Assembly (NCBI GenBank): GCA_050485425.1
Contig: JBJHBJ010000014.1
Location: 21,251 to 85,250 of the forward strand
From: LSCE01 sp050485425
GTDB lineage: Bacteria > Pseudomonadota > Gammaproteobacteria > Nitrococcales > Aquisalimonadaceae
Direction of reading: 5' to 3'
Length of the DNA: 64,000 nt
Part shown: positions 1-7,756 of the stretch, one piece after another
Layout: each line of letters starts with the position of its first letter
Numbering within the stretch: the first letter of the stretch is position 1
Translations under genes and position numbers: made by a program
Notes under the pieces: generated by a model
Database searches by the model: none
Told to the model about the DNA's origin: nothing
What the model saw: only the letters and a program-made list of their open reading frames with translations

Positions 1-659
1 ACGCTTCTGGATGCTTTCCCCGTGCCGGACACCTGCACCATCCGTTCTCCAGCCCGGCGCCCCCCCCGGTCCAGCGCCGCCTCCACCGGAACCGGCCCGC
101 GCGGCAACTGCCCGGCCAGCAGGGCGAGATACCGTTTCTCCAACCCGCCGGCGCGGATGATCTCGTGCAGTTGCCGAAGCGTGCTTCGCCGCCGGGCAAT
201 CAGCAGGCATCCGCTGGTCTCACGGTCCAGGCGATGCACCAGTTCCAGGAACGGCTCATCCGGGCGAAGCCGTCTCAGCGCCTCGATCAACCCGAACCGC
301 AAACCGCTTCCTCCATGGACCGCCAGACCGGCCGGCTTGTTCACTACCAGAAGTCGCGGATCCTCATGGAGCACGGCGTCTTCCAGCACCCTGGCAAGTC
401 CTTCCGGCATATTGCCGCCGGCATCCGGCGGAACGGTCGTGCGAATGGGAGGAATACGGACCACGGCCCCTGGCTTGAGCCGGTGCGTGGGGCCAACGCG
501 CCCGCCGTCCACCCGGACCTCCCCCTTGCGAAGCAGCCGGTAGATACGCGTTCGGGGAACGCCCTTGAGCTCACGCATCAGGAAATTGTCCACGCGCTGG
601 CCCGCACCATCGTTGTCGATGGTGACATGACGAACGCCGGGATTTGCAGTTCTGTCCAT
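1..659 (-). CDS. rluC: 23S rRNA pseudouridine synthase RluC, C-terminus cut by window edge
   Basis: Reading the minus strand from an ATG at 657-659 gives an open frame that runs off the left edge, so about 219 residues are visible and the C-terminus is missing. The N-terminus has an S4-like RNA-binding region (a run including RTRIYRLLRKGEVRVDGGR). It is followed by the RluA/RluC catalytic core with VVNKPAGLAVHGG and the signature LVHRLDRETSG, whose Asp is the catalytic residue of the family. RluC makes pseudouridines 955, 2504 and 2580 of 23S rRNA in E. coli. The gene is divergent from rne, the same arrangement as in E. coli and pseudomonads, which supports RluC over other RluA-family members. 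Confidence 0.93.
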   Translation of the reverse strand, partial: MDRTANPGVRHVTIDNDGAGQRVDNFLMRELKGVPRTRIYRLLRKGEVRVDGGRVGPTHRLKPGAVVRIPPIRTTVPPDAGGNMPEGLARVLEDAVLHEDPRLLVVNKPAGLAVHGGSGLRFGLIEALRRLRPDEPFLELVHRLDRETSGCLLIARRRSTLRQLHEIIRAGGLEKRYLALLAGQLPRGPVPVEAALDRGGRRAGERMVQVSGTGKASRS

Positions 660-1073
660 GCTGGTCACGCCCGGATAATAGCAGTACCGCGCGTTTCGGG
701 ACCAATGGTGCCGTTTGCTGCAGTACCACATCGCTGTTATATTTACGCGACGCTCGCGCCCGACCGTTTGATGACTCTCGGGAACACAGTGAGCGCTTCA
801 GAACAGATTGGGTTTCGCACTGCCCGCCATAAGGCGAGCAGCTTTTTTCAGTTATCACGGTGTGCCGCTTCAAATCGGCACGGTAACACGCTCCCATGCC
901 AACACCCCGGACCGTCTTCATCAACTTTATCGCCTGGCATCTGGCCGCAGCGCTGCTCGTACAGCGCGATGCGATGCCGGAAGCCCATTCGTCGGCTTCC
1001 GGTCGCCGGGCCGGCAAAGTGCGACGTCCTGTCGGGATTCTGCGCGTGGTCGAGCGTTGGAGACAGGAACTGT
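660..1073 (+). other. rluC-rne intergenic region and long rne leader
   Basis: This 414-bp stretch has no convincing gene. It separates divergent rluC and rne and holds the promoter candidate at 715-743. In E. coli the rne 5' untranslated region (361 nt) carries hairpins that RNase E senses to autoregulate its own mRNA. The length and position here fit a comparable leader, but I did not fold it. Open frames running through it into rne are not credible because they oppose rluC. Confidence 0.45.
715..743 (+). promoter_or_regulatory. candidate sigma-70 promoter for rne
   Basis: TTGCTG at 715-720 and TATATT at 738-743 are separated by exactly 17 bp. The -10 matches the consensus at 5 of 6 positions and the -35 at 3 of 6. 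A start near 750 would give a leader of about 324 nt before the rne ATG, close to the long rne leader known in E. coli. Confidence 0.45.
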
Positions 1074-4037
1074 ATGAAAAGAATGCTAATCAATGCCACC
1101 CAGCCGGAAGAGCTGCGGGTGGCACTCGTCGATGGTCAGAAGCTTTATGACCTTGATATAGAGACCCCGTCCAGGGAGCAGAAGAAGTCCAACATCTACA
1201 AAGGGCGCATCACGCGCGTCGAGCCTAGTCTCGAGGCTGCGTTCGTGCAGTTTGGCTCTGAACGCCACGGGTTTCTTCCGTTCAAGGAAATTGCTCGCCA
1301 GTACTACAGTGGTAACGGCGGCGACTCTTCCGGCCGCACGTCCATCAAGGACGTCATCAAGGAAGGCCAGGAAGTTCTGGTCCAGGTAGACAAGGAGGAA
1401 CGCGGCAACAAGGGTGCTGCGCTCACCACCTTCGTCAGCCTGGCCGGTCGCTATCTCGTTCTGATGCCCAACAACCCCCGCGCCGGCGGTGTGTCCCGCC
1501 GAATCGAAGGCGACGAGCGGGATGAAATCCGGGAAGCGCTGCGACAGCTGGATGCGCCGGAAGGCATGGGGTTGATCGTCCGCACCGCCGGCGTGGGCCG
1601 CAACATCGAGGAGTTGCAGTGGGACCTGAACTACCTGCTGCAGCTCTGGGAGATGATCCAGAAAGCCGGTGAAGAACGGCCGGCCCCGTTCCTGATCTAC
1701 CAGGAAAGCAATGTCATCATCCGCGCACTGCGGGACTATCTGCGTTCGGATACCGGGGAAATACTGATCGATGACCCGGTGGTGTACCAGCAGGCGATTG
1801 ATTTCGTGCAGCAGATCATGCCGCACTTCCTGCCCAAGGTGAAACTGTACGAGGACACCGTCCCGCTGTTCACCCGGTACCAGATCGAGAGCCAGATCGA
1901 GTCCGCCTTCGACCGCCAGGTCCAGCTTCCGTCCGGCGGCGCCATCGTGATCGATCACACCGAAGCGCTGATCTCCATCGATATCAACTCCGCTCGCGCC
2001 ACCAAAGGCAGCGATATCGAGGAAACCGCGCTGAACACCAACCTGGAGGCGGCCGACGAGATCGCCCGCCAGCTTCGCATCCGCGACCTCGGCGGCCTGA
2101 TCGTGATCGATTTCATCGACATGGGCCCGAACCGCAATCAACGCGAGGTGGAACAGCGATTGCGGGACGCAGTGAAAATGGATCGGGCGCGCGTACAGAT
2201 CGGCCGCATTTCCCGCTTCGGTCTGCTCGAGATGTCACGGCAGCGCCTGCGCACCTCCCTCGGCGAGGCCAGTCAGGAAGTCTGCGCCCGTTGTAACGGA
2301 CAGGGCACGGTGCGCAGCGTGGAATCGCTCGCACTCTCCATTCTCCGCATCGTCGAGGAAGAGGCGATGAAGGAGAAGACGGCGAAGGTGCTCGCGCAGG
2401 TCCCGGTGGATGTCGCCACCTTCCTGTTGAACGAAAAGCGCCAGGCGGTGAACCTGGTGGAGCAGCGGCACGGCGTTCATGTGCTGCTGATACCGAACAA
2501 GGCGCTGGAAACCCCACATTACTCCGTCCAGCGCATCCGCTCCGACGACAGCTCCGCCGACGGAACCAGCTACAAGCTGGTCACCGCGGAAGAAGCCGAG
2601 ATTGTTCCGGAAAGCATCGCCGCCCGCCCCCGCACGGAGCAACCGGCCGTGAAGTCGGTCACTCCGGCCATGGCGCCGCCGCCTCAGCCGGAACCGCCCC
2701 AACCCCAGCCCCGGCCGGTCTCTCCGCAGGAGCGCCAGGATGCCGGTAGCGGCATGAAGGGTTTCTTCCGCTGGATCGGCTCCCTCCTTACCGGCGATGC
2801 CGAGCAGCAACCGGCAGAGAAGCCGGCTTCCGGCAGCAGTGGCGGCGGTCGCCAGCGCACCGGCAGACAGGAGGAGGACGGCGGAGGTAGTCGCCAGCGC
2901 CGGAGCAGCCGTGGTGGCAGCCGGCGAGGCAATGGCGCGCAGGGCGATCAGCCCCGCAAGGAACGGTCAGCCGGGGAACGCGGGCAGAAGGAGAAGGAGT
3001 CCTCGAACAAGAGTGCTGGCGGCGACGATAACCGCGGCCGCAAACCCGCGCCGTCCCGCGGGCGCAAGGACGAGGCACCGGCGGAGGAAACGAAGAAGCA
3101 GGAACCATCCCCTGGTGCGGCCACGGCCCAGCAGCCCAAGGAGGGCGACGAACAGAGCAGCGGCAAGAGCCGGCGCGGCCGCCGCGGAGGTCGCCGCCGT
3201 CGTCGTGGTGGCCAGCAGTCCGGAGACCAGAATCAGCAATCGGCGACGGCAACGGAACCCGGCACACAGGCCGCCGGCGGAGACGTCCCCGCAGGTGAGG
3301 AAACACGTTCCGAACGGCCTGCTCCCCAGAAGGCGGCTTCCTCCGACACGCCGAAGCCTCGCGATCCCCGGCAGCGGGACGGCCGGCCGCGCATTCCTGC
3401 CGGCCAGAAACAGGCCGCCGTGACCGAGAAGCAACCTGCCGCTGCCTCGACCGAGACGGTAAAGGCGGACGATGCCGTCCCGGAACCGAAGCCGAAACAG
3501 GAACCCCGCAGCGAACCGACGCCTGCGACCCCCGAAAGCGCAGCGCCGGAGCAGAAAGCGGAACCGGCAGAGACGTCGGCAGTGCCGAAGGAGGAACGCT
3601 CTCCTCCTCCCAGGGAAGACACTACGCCAGCTTCTGAGGCACCGGCTCGCAAGGCGGCCGGGGATGCAGAGGCTGGGCCGCGACAGAAGCAGGATTTCGC
3701 CCCCGAACAGACCCCGGAGCCGGAGAAACCGGCGGAAGCGGACGTGAAACCGGAACAGACGCAGGAGCGCAAGCCGCGGCAGCCCGTGGAGCAGCGGCAA
3801 CCGGAAGCACCCCGCCAGCAGCCGGCGCCGGAGCGCGAACCGGAAGCCGAGCAGAAATCGGCACAGGCTGCCGAACCGAAGGCTCAGCCTGACGCCGGAC
3901 GACCGCCGGAATCCGGGGAACAGGAGGCGGAACAACCCTCGGAGCACGATGAAGTGCGGCGGACGCCCGCTTCCGACAGCGAGGCCCCGGCGGAGAAGCC
4001 GTCGACACCCTCCGGGCAGCGCGACCGCCAGAACTGA
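1074..4037 (+). CDS. rne: ribonuclease E
   Basis: Endoribonuclease that starts mRNA decay and processes rRNA and tRNA; scaffold of the RNA degradosome at the inner membrane. ATG 1074 gives 987 residues, with ACAGGA just upstream. The S1 domain lies around residues 35-125. The catalytic Asp303 (SIDINSARAT) and Asp346 (VIDFIDM) and the Zn-link Cys404/Cys407 (CARC) fall at exactly the E. coli numbers. After about residue 500 comes the disordered scaffold half. It contains an amphipathic stretch at about 561-573 (MKGFFRWIGSLL), like the E. coli membrane-targeting Segment A, then Arg/Gly-rich RNA-binding tracts, then a long Pro/Glu/Lys/Ala-rich tail. The same frame stays open upstream to about 165, but that extension opposes rluC and is rejected. 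A bidirectional terminator follows. Confidence 0.97.
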   Translation: MKRMLINATQPEELRVALVDGQKLYDLDIETPSREQKKSNIYKGRITRVEPSLEAAFVQFGSERHGFLPFKEIARQYYSGNGGDSSGRTSIKDVIKEGQEVLVQVDKEERGNKGAALTTFVSLAGRYLVLMPNNPRAGGVSRRIEGDERDEIREALRQLDAPEGMGLIVRTAGVGRNIEELQWDLNYLLQLWEMIQKAGEERPAPFLIYQESNVIIRALRDYLRSDTGEILIDDPVVYQQAIDFVQQIMPHFLPKVKLYEDTVPLFTRYQIESQIESAFDRQVQLPSGGAIVIDHTEALISIDINSARATKGSDIEETALNTNLEAADEIARQLRIRDLGGLIVIDFIDMGPNRNQREVEQRLRDAVKMDRARVQIGRISRFGLLEMSRQRLRTSLGEASQEVCARCNGQGTVRSVESLALSILRIVEEEAMKEKTAKVLAQVPVDVATFLLNEKRQAVNLVEQRHGVHVLLIPNKALETPHYSVQRIRSDDSSADGTSYKLVTAEEAEIVPESIAARPRTEQPAVKSVTPAMAPPPQPEPPQPQPRPVSPQERQDAGSGMKGFFRWIGSLLTGDAEQQPAEKPASGSSGGGRQRTGRQEEDGGGSRQRRSSRGGSRRGNGAQGDQPRKERSAGERGQKEKESSNKSAGGDDNRGRKPAPSRGRKDEAPAEETKKQEPSPGAATAQQPKEGDEQSSGKSRRGRRGGRRRRRGGQQSGDQNQQSATATEPGTQAAGGDVPAGEETRSERPAPQKAASSDTPKPRDPRQRDGRPRIPAGQKQAAVTEKQPAAASTETVKADDAVPEPKPKQEPRSEPTPATPESAAPEQKAEPAETSAVPKEERSPPPREDTTPASEAPARKAAGDAEAGPRQKQDFAPEQTPEPEKPAEADVKPEQTQERKPRQPVEQRQPEAPRQQPAPEREPEAEQKSAQAAEPKAQPDAGRPPESGEQEAEQPSEHDEVRRTPASDSEAPAEKPSTPSGQRDRQN

Positions 4038-4058
4038 GCGTGCCGCGCAACGGGTCGA

Positions 4059-4092
4059 CGAAAAACGCCGTCATTTACGACGGCGTTTTTCG
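4059..4092. terminator. bidirectional intrinsic terminator
   Basis: A perfect hairpin has arms of 14 bases (CGAAAAACGCCGTC and its complement) around a 6-base loop. A-tracts on one side and T-tracts on the other allow termination in both directions. It lies between the convergent rne and phosphatase genes. Confidence 0.9.
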
Positions 4093-4124
4093 TGACAGCC
4101 CCACAAGGTGGCTGTTACGGGAGA

Positions 4125-4616
4125 CTAGATCTGGTGTCTCGTGCGAATGGCCCGGAGCAGCCCACGGCTCCCTGCCTCCACCAGATCCAGCACGTGCTCG
4201 AAACCGGCGTTGCCGCCGTAGTACGGATCGGGAACCTCCTCGGTACCCGACTCCGGCGCGAAATCCAGCAGGCGGCTGACTTTCGACCGGTGCGACCGGG
4301 GACATTCGGCCATCAGGTTCGCGAGATTGTCGTTATCCATGGCCACGATCCAGTGGAAATACTCGAAGTCGGACAACTCCACGCTACGGGCGCGCAGATC
4401 GCTGATGTCGATATCACGTGCCTGTGCGGCGGCCTGTGCCCGCGCATCCGGCGGACGACCAACATGATACCCGTGCGTGCCGGCGGAATCGGTCTCGACG
4501 AGGTGGGAAAGCCCTTCCCGTTTCAGAAGGTTACGGAACACACCTTCTGCTGTCGGTGAACGGCAGATATTGCCCATGCAGACGAATAGCACCCGTACCA
4601 GTTCCGAGTCGGCCAT
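4125..4616 (-). CDS. low-molecular-weight protein-tyrosine phosphatase
   Basis: 163-residue phosphatase of the Wzb/YfkJ family, cytosolic, removing phosphate from phosphotyrosine. The P-loop Cys13-x5-Arg19-Ser (CMGNICRS) is at the N-terminus and the general-acid loop DPYYGG lies near residue 130, so the active site looks complete. ATG 4616 is preceded by AAGAGGA. It is the last gene of the minus-strand lpxK-kdsB group, 49 bp after kdsB. In pseudomonads the same phosphatase follows kdsB and is followed by murB, which is not here. The substrate cannot be told from the sequence; bacterial tyrosine kinases in capsule export are the usual partners of this family. Confidence 0.9.
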   Translation of the reverse strand: MADSELVRVLFVCMGNICRSPTAEGVFRNLLKREGLSHLVETDSAGTHGYHVGRPPDARAQAAAQARDIDISDLRARSVELSDFEYFHWIVAMDNDNLANLMAECPRSHRSKVSRLLDFAPESGTEEVPDPYYGGNAGFEHVLDLVEAGSRGLLRAIRTRHQI

Positions 4617-4665
4617 GATAGTCCTCTTGGTTGAGGGTCCGTGACAGCGGCACGCTGCCGGACCG

Positions 4666-5427
4666 CTATCGGCAGCGGCTCAGCAACGTTTCCACGCGCT
4701 GAAGATCTTCCAGAGAATCGACACCCGGCCCCGCTCCCTGTTCCACCGTGGCTGTAATGATGCGGTGTCCGTGCCACAGCACCCGGAGTTGCTCCAGGGA
4801 TTCCACCCGCTCGACCGCAGGTGGCTGCAAGGACGGGTAATGTTTCAGGAAAGCCGTACGGTAGCCGTAGATCCCCAGATGCCGCAACCAGCCGGTCCGC
4901 CCGGGCTCCGGTGTGCCCGCCCGCTGCCGGTCCCAGGGGATCGGCGCGCGACTGAAATACATGGCATACCCCTGCCCGTCGACAACAGCCTTGACCGCGT
5001 TTGGATCGTGCAATTCCTCGGCAACGTCCAGCGGTATCACCAGGGTGCTGACGTCGGCCGCCGGATGCTCGGCCAGCAACCCGGCCACCAGGTGTATGTG
5101 CTCGGGCGGCATCAGCGGCTCGTCCCCCTGGAGGTTGACCACAATGGCGTCGTCATCGAGGCCGAGCATGGCTGCAGCCTCGGCCAGGCGATCCGTTCCC
5201 GACTGGTGATCCTGTGCAGTCATCAGGCAACGAATGCCGGCCTCCTCCACGACCTCGGCGATGCGCCTGTCGTCCGTGGCCACTGCGACAGTGGCGGCAC
5301 CACTCGCCATGGCCCGTTCACAGGTATGCAGCACCATCGGTCTGCCGGCGAGTAACGCCAGCGGCTTGCCGGGAAAGCGGCTGGAGCCGTGTCGGGCGGG
5401 AACAATCACTGTGAACGCAGCCGTCAC
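4666..5427 (-). CDS. kdsB: 3-deoxy-manno-octulosonate cytidylyltransferase (CMP-Kdo synthetase)
   Basis: 253 residues, full length. It activates Kdo with CTP for the lipopolysaccharide inner core. The nucleotide-binding N-terminus VIVPARHGSSRFPGKPL and the internal NLQGDEPLMPPE motif are the family hallmarks. The start is GTG at 5427, inside a GTGA overlap with the lpxK stop, so translation is probably coupled to lpxK. The small Trm112-like gene (ycaR) that often lies between lpxK and kdsB is absent here because the two genes overlap. Confidence 0.96.
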   Translation of the reverse strand: MTAAFTVIVPARHGSSRFPGKPLALLAGRPMVLHTCERAMASGAATVAVATDDRRIAEVVEEAGIRCLMTAQDHQSGTDRLAEAAAMLGLDDDAIVVNLQGDEPLMPPEHIHLVAGLLAEHPAADVSTLVIPLDVAEELHDPNAVKAVVDGQGYAMYFSRAPIPWDRQRAGTPEPGRTGWLRHLGIYGYRTAFLKHYPSLQPPAVERVESLEQLRVLWHGHRIITATVEQGAGPGVDSLEDLQRVETLLSRCR

Positions 5428-6470
5428 GACCGCCGCCCCGCCATCATCCGCTCACGCGCCAGCGCGCGGCGCCGTTTCCGCCACCGGACGTCCAGCGCGG
5501 CACGCAACTTGGCAATCAGGGCGCGTTCGGTCTCCGCCGTCAGCACCGTTTCGGCGGGCACGGCCCAGTGCCTGTCGTCAGCGAAACCGACACATTTCAC
5601 CGCATCCTTCTCGGTCATCAGGACCGGGAGGGTGTCGTCGAAGTGGATGTCCTTCTTCTCGAACGGATAATGGTCGGCAAACGGATGCGGGATGACCTCG
5701 AGGCCGAATCGCGCCAGTGCGGCAAAAAAGCGGTCCGGATTCCCGATGCCGGTCACGGCATGGACCTTCATGCCGGAGAACTCGGCCAGCGGCTTTACAG
5801 TGTCGGCCTTGGCCACCTGCCGCGCCTTGTCCAGGCGCAGGGTGAAATAGTAGGGCGTGAGCCAGGAGGGTCCGCCGTTGGCAATAAGCAGGTCGACGCC
5901 CTTGAGGCGGCGTCGCGGCTCGCGCAACGGCCCCGCGGGGATGCACTGACCGTTACCCAGGCCGCGTGCCGCGTCAATGACGACGATCTCCAGGTCGCGC
6001 CGCATCCGGTAATGCTGGAGGCCGTCATCGGACACGATGACATTGCAGCCGTAATGTTCCAGCAGCGCCTGCGCTGCCTGGACACGATCCGGGCTGGCAA
6101 CCACCGGGCAACCGCTACGCTGCGCGAGCAGCACCGGCTCGTCACCGACGATGGCGGGATCGCTGGTGGCTTCCACCAGTTGCGGCCAGGCGGTGGCGTT
6201 GCCGCCGTACCCACGCGTAATGATGCCCGGCTTGAGCTGCCGCGTTCGCAGATGCCTGGTGACCCATAGCACCAGTGGGGTCTTGCCGGTGCCGCCCACG
6301 AAGATGTTGCCCACCACGATCACCGGCACCGGCAGGCTCATGCGTCTGAGCAGACCACTGCTGAACGCCAGACGGCGGACAAGCACGACCACGCGATAGG
6401 CCCAGGACAGCGGCAGCAGCGCCAGCGACCGGGGGGTCAGCTTGAGCCAGAATTCCGGAAAAGCGCTCAT
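5424..6470 (-). CDS. lpxK: tetraacyldisaccharide 4'-kinase
   Basis: Inner-membrane kinase that phosphorylates the lipid A precursor at the 4' position. ATG 6470 gives 348 residues. A longer frame begins at 6527, but the shorter start puts the LKLTPRSLALLPLSWAYRVV stretch at the N-terminus, as in known LpxK proteins, and has GAGG just upstream. The N-terminal hydrophobic helix is about residues 15-35 and the P-loop FVGGTGKT is at residues 57-64. It overlaps kdsB by 4 bp and lies 156 bp downstream of exbD, a gap with two hairpins. Confidence 0.95.
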   Translation of the reverse strand: MSAFPEFWLKLTPRSLALLPLSWAYRVVVLVRRLAFSSGLLRRMSLPVPVIVVGNIFVGGTGKTPLVLWVTRHLRTRQLKPGIITRGYGGNATAWPQLVEATSDPAIVGDEPVLLAQRSGCPVVASPDRVQAAQALLEHYGCNVIVSDDGLQHYRMRRDLEIVVIDAARGLGNGQCIPAGPLREPRRRLKGVDLLIANGGPSWLTPYYFTLRLDKARQVAKADTVKPLAEFSGMKVHAVTGIGNPDRFFAALARFGLEVIPHPFADHYPFEKKDIHFDDTLPVLMTEKDAVKCVGFADDRHWAVPAETVLTAETERALIAKLRAALDVRWRKRRRALARERMMAGRRS

Positions 6471-6493
6471 GCCCTCAGCTCTCCGCGCCGTTG

Positions 6494-6560
6494 CCGGGGC
6501 CGGATAGCCCCGGATGCCGTGAAGCATAGCTGCCCGACACGTTCCTCGTTATGTCGGGCA
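6494..6560. other. two tandem hairpins between exbD and lpxK
   Basis: CCGGGGC at 6494-6500 pairs with GCCCCGG at 6507-6513, and TGCCCGACA at 6531-6539 pairs with TGTCGGGCA at 6552-6560. Neither is followed by a T-tract. They may stabilise mRNA ends or attenuate between exbBD and lpxK-kdsB. Confidence 0.5.
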
Positions 6561-6626
6561 CGGGGCGGGAACAGGGTGCCGGCCGGGCTTGTGTCAGATC
6601 CGGCCAGCCGTGCCGGTGGTGGGGCG

Positions 6627-7046
6627 TCATTCATCGGACTGTGGCACGGTGGCGATGGACAACCGTGAGAGATTCGCCTGGCTTGCCGCATCCATGGCGG
6701 TGATTACGTTCTGGTGTGTCGTCCGCGCATCCGCCCGGATCAGCAGCGGGGATTCCGGCGCTTCGTCCCTGGCCTGCTCCAGCGCCCGCCGCACGGTCTC
6801 CAGTTGGCTGTTCACCAGCGCCCGGCCATTCACGAAGAATTCGCCGTCGGCGTTGATTGCCAGTTCAATCGGCTCCGCCGTGCGCTCGGCCGGTTCCCGG
6901 CTGGCTTCCGGCAGGGTCACCTCGAGATCCGCCTGGCGAAGAAAGGTGGTGCTGACCATGAAGAAGATCAGCATCAGGAAGACCACGTCAATCAGCGGCG
7001 TCAGCGTGATCTCCGGCTCGTCCTGGCGTCTTGGACGCAGATTCAC
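6627..7046 (-). CDS. exbD: ExbD/TolR-type biopolymer transport protein
   Basis: 139 residues with a short cytosolic N-terminus, one membrane helix (about 18-36) and a periplasmic domain. Asp20 in LTPLIDVVFLMLIFF corresponds to the proton-carrying Asp25 of E. coli ExbD. With ExbB it forms a proton-driven motor. The conserved neighbourhood (comEC, lpxK, kdsB) is the one where pseudomonads keep an exbB-exbD pair next to lipid A genes, without tonB. ExbB and ExbD overlap by 4 bp (ATGA). Confidence 0.93.
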   Translation of the reverse strand: MNLRPRRQDEPEITLTPLIDVVFLMLIFFMVSTTFLRQADLEVTLPEASREPAERTAEPIELAINADGEFFVNGRALVNSQLETVRRALEQARDEAPESPLLIRADARTTHQNVITAMDAASQANLSRLSIATVPQSDE

Positions 7047-7672
7047 CGGCCCACCTCGGCACGTGCGCCGCGCTGGCCCTGGATAACCTCGACCAGCTTC
7101 AGCGCCTCCTGTTCCATTTCCACGATGTACTTGTCCACCAGGCCACGGAAATAGCGGAATGCGATCAGCGCGGGAATGGCAACGGAAAGCCCGGCGGCAG
7201 TGGTGATCAACGCCTCGGAAATGCCTCCGGCCAGGGCTGGTGCGTTGCCGACGCCATGCGCGGTGATGGCGCTGAACACCTTGATCATGCCGATCACGGT
7301 GCCCAGCAGTCCGAGCAACGGGGTGATGGCAGCGATCGTGCCCAGCGTATTGAGGAAACGCTCAAGGCCGTGCGCTTCATGACGGCCGGCATCCTCGATG
7401 CTTTCCATCATGATTTCGCGCGTGTGCTGCATGTTCACCAGGCCGGCCGCAAGCACCCTCCCCAGTGGCGAGGCCTCCCGGACCTGCCGAATCTGGCCGG
7501 CGTCCAGTTGCTTGTTCTTGACCTGGTGCCAGAGGTGGGCCACCAGATGAGAAGGAATCACCCGCTTGCGCTGAAGACTCCAGAAACGCTCGCAAATAAT
7601 GGCCATGGCCACGATCGAGCATGCGATGATGGGCAGCATCAGCCAGCCGCCAGCCTTCATGAGTTCCAACAC
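7043..7672 (-). CDS. exbB: ExbB/TolQ-type proton channel protein
   Basis: 209 residues with the MotA/TolQ/ExbB channel domain. One membrane helix lies near the N-terminus (about 12-28) and two more at about 110-135 and 150-175 (GTIAAITPLLGLLGTVIGMI; GLSVAIPALIAFRYF). The start is probably GTG 7672, because the first residues MLELMKAGGWLML then match the usual ExbB start; ATG 7660 would drop four of them. It partners ExbD. There is no tonB next to it, so the energised receptor system cannot be named. Confidence 0.93.
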   Translation of the reverse strand: MLELMKAGGWLMLPIIACSIVAMAIICERFWSLQRKRVIPSHLVAHLWHQVKNKQLDAGQIRQVREASPLGRVLAAGLVNMQHTREIMMESIEDAGRHEAHGLERFLNTLGTIAAITPLLGLLGTVIGMIKVFSAITAHGVGNAPALAGGISEALITTAAGLSVAIPALIAFRYFRGLVDKYIVEMEQEALKLVEVIQGQRGARAEVGR

Positions 7673-7756
7673 GGTCGCAGTATCCCTTCCGTCAGACGAA
7701 GTACTGGGACGGGATGATAAAGGAAGCGACAGGCAATTCCCACGGGCGCCACCTGG

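Noticed and set aside
165..1073. Upstream in-frame extension of the rne frame
   Set aside because: It lies opposite rluC and in the rne leader, and residues before the MKRMLINATQ start have no RNase E character.
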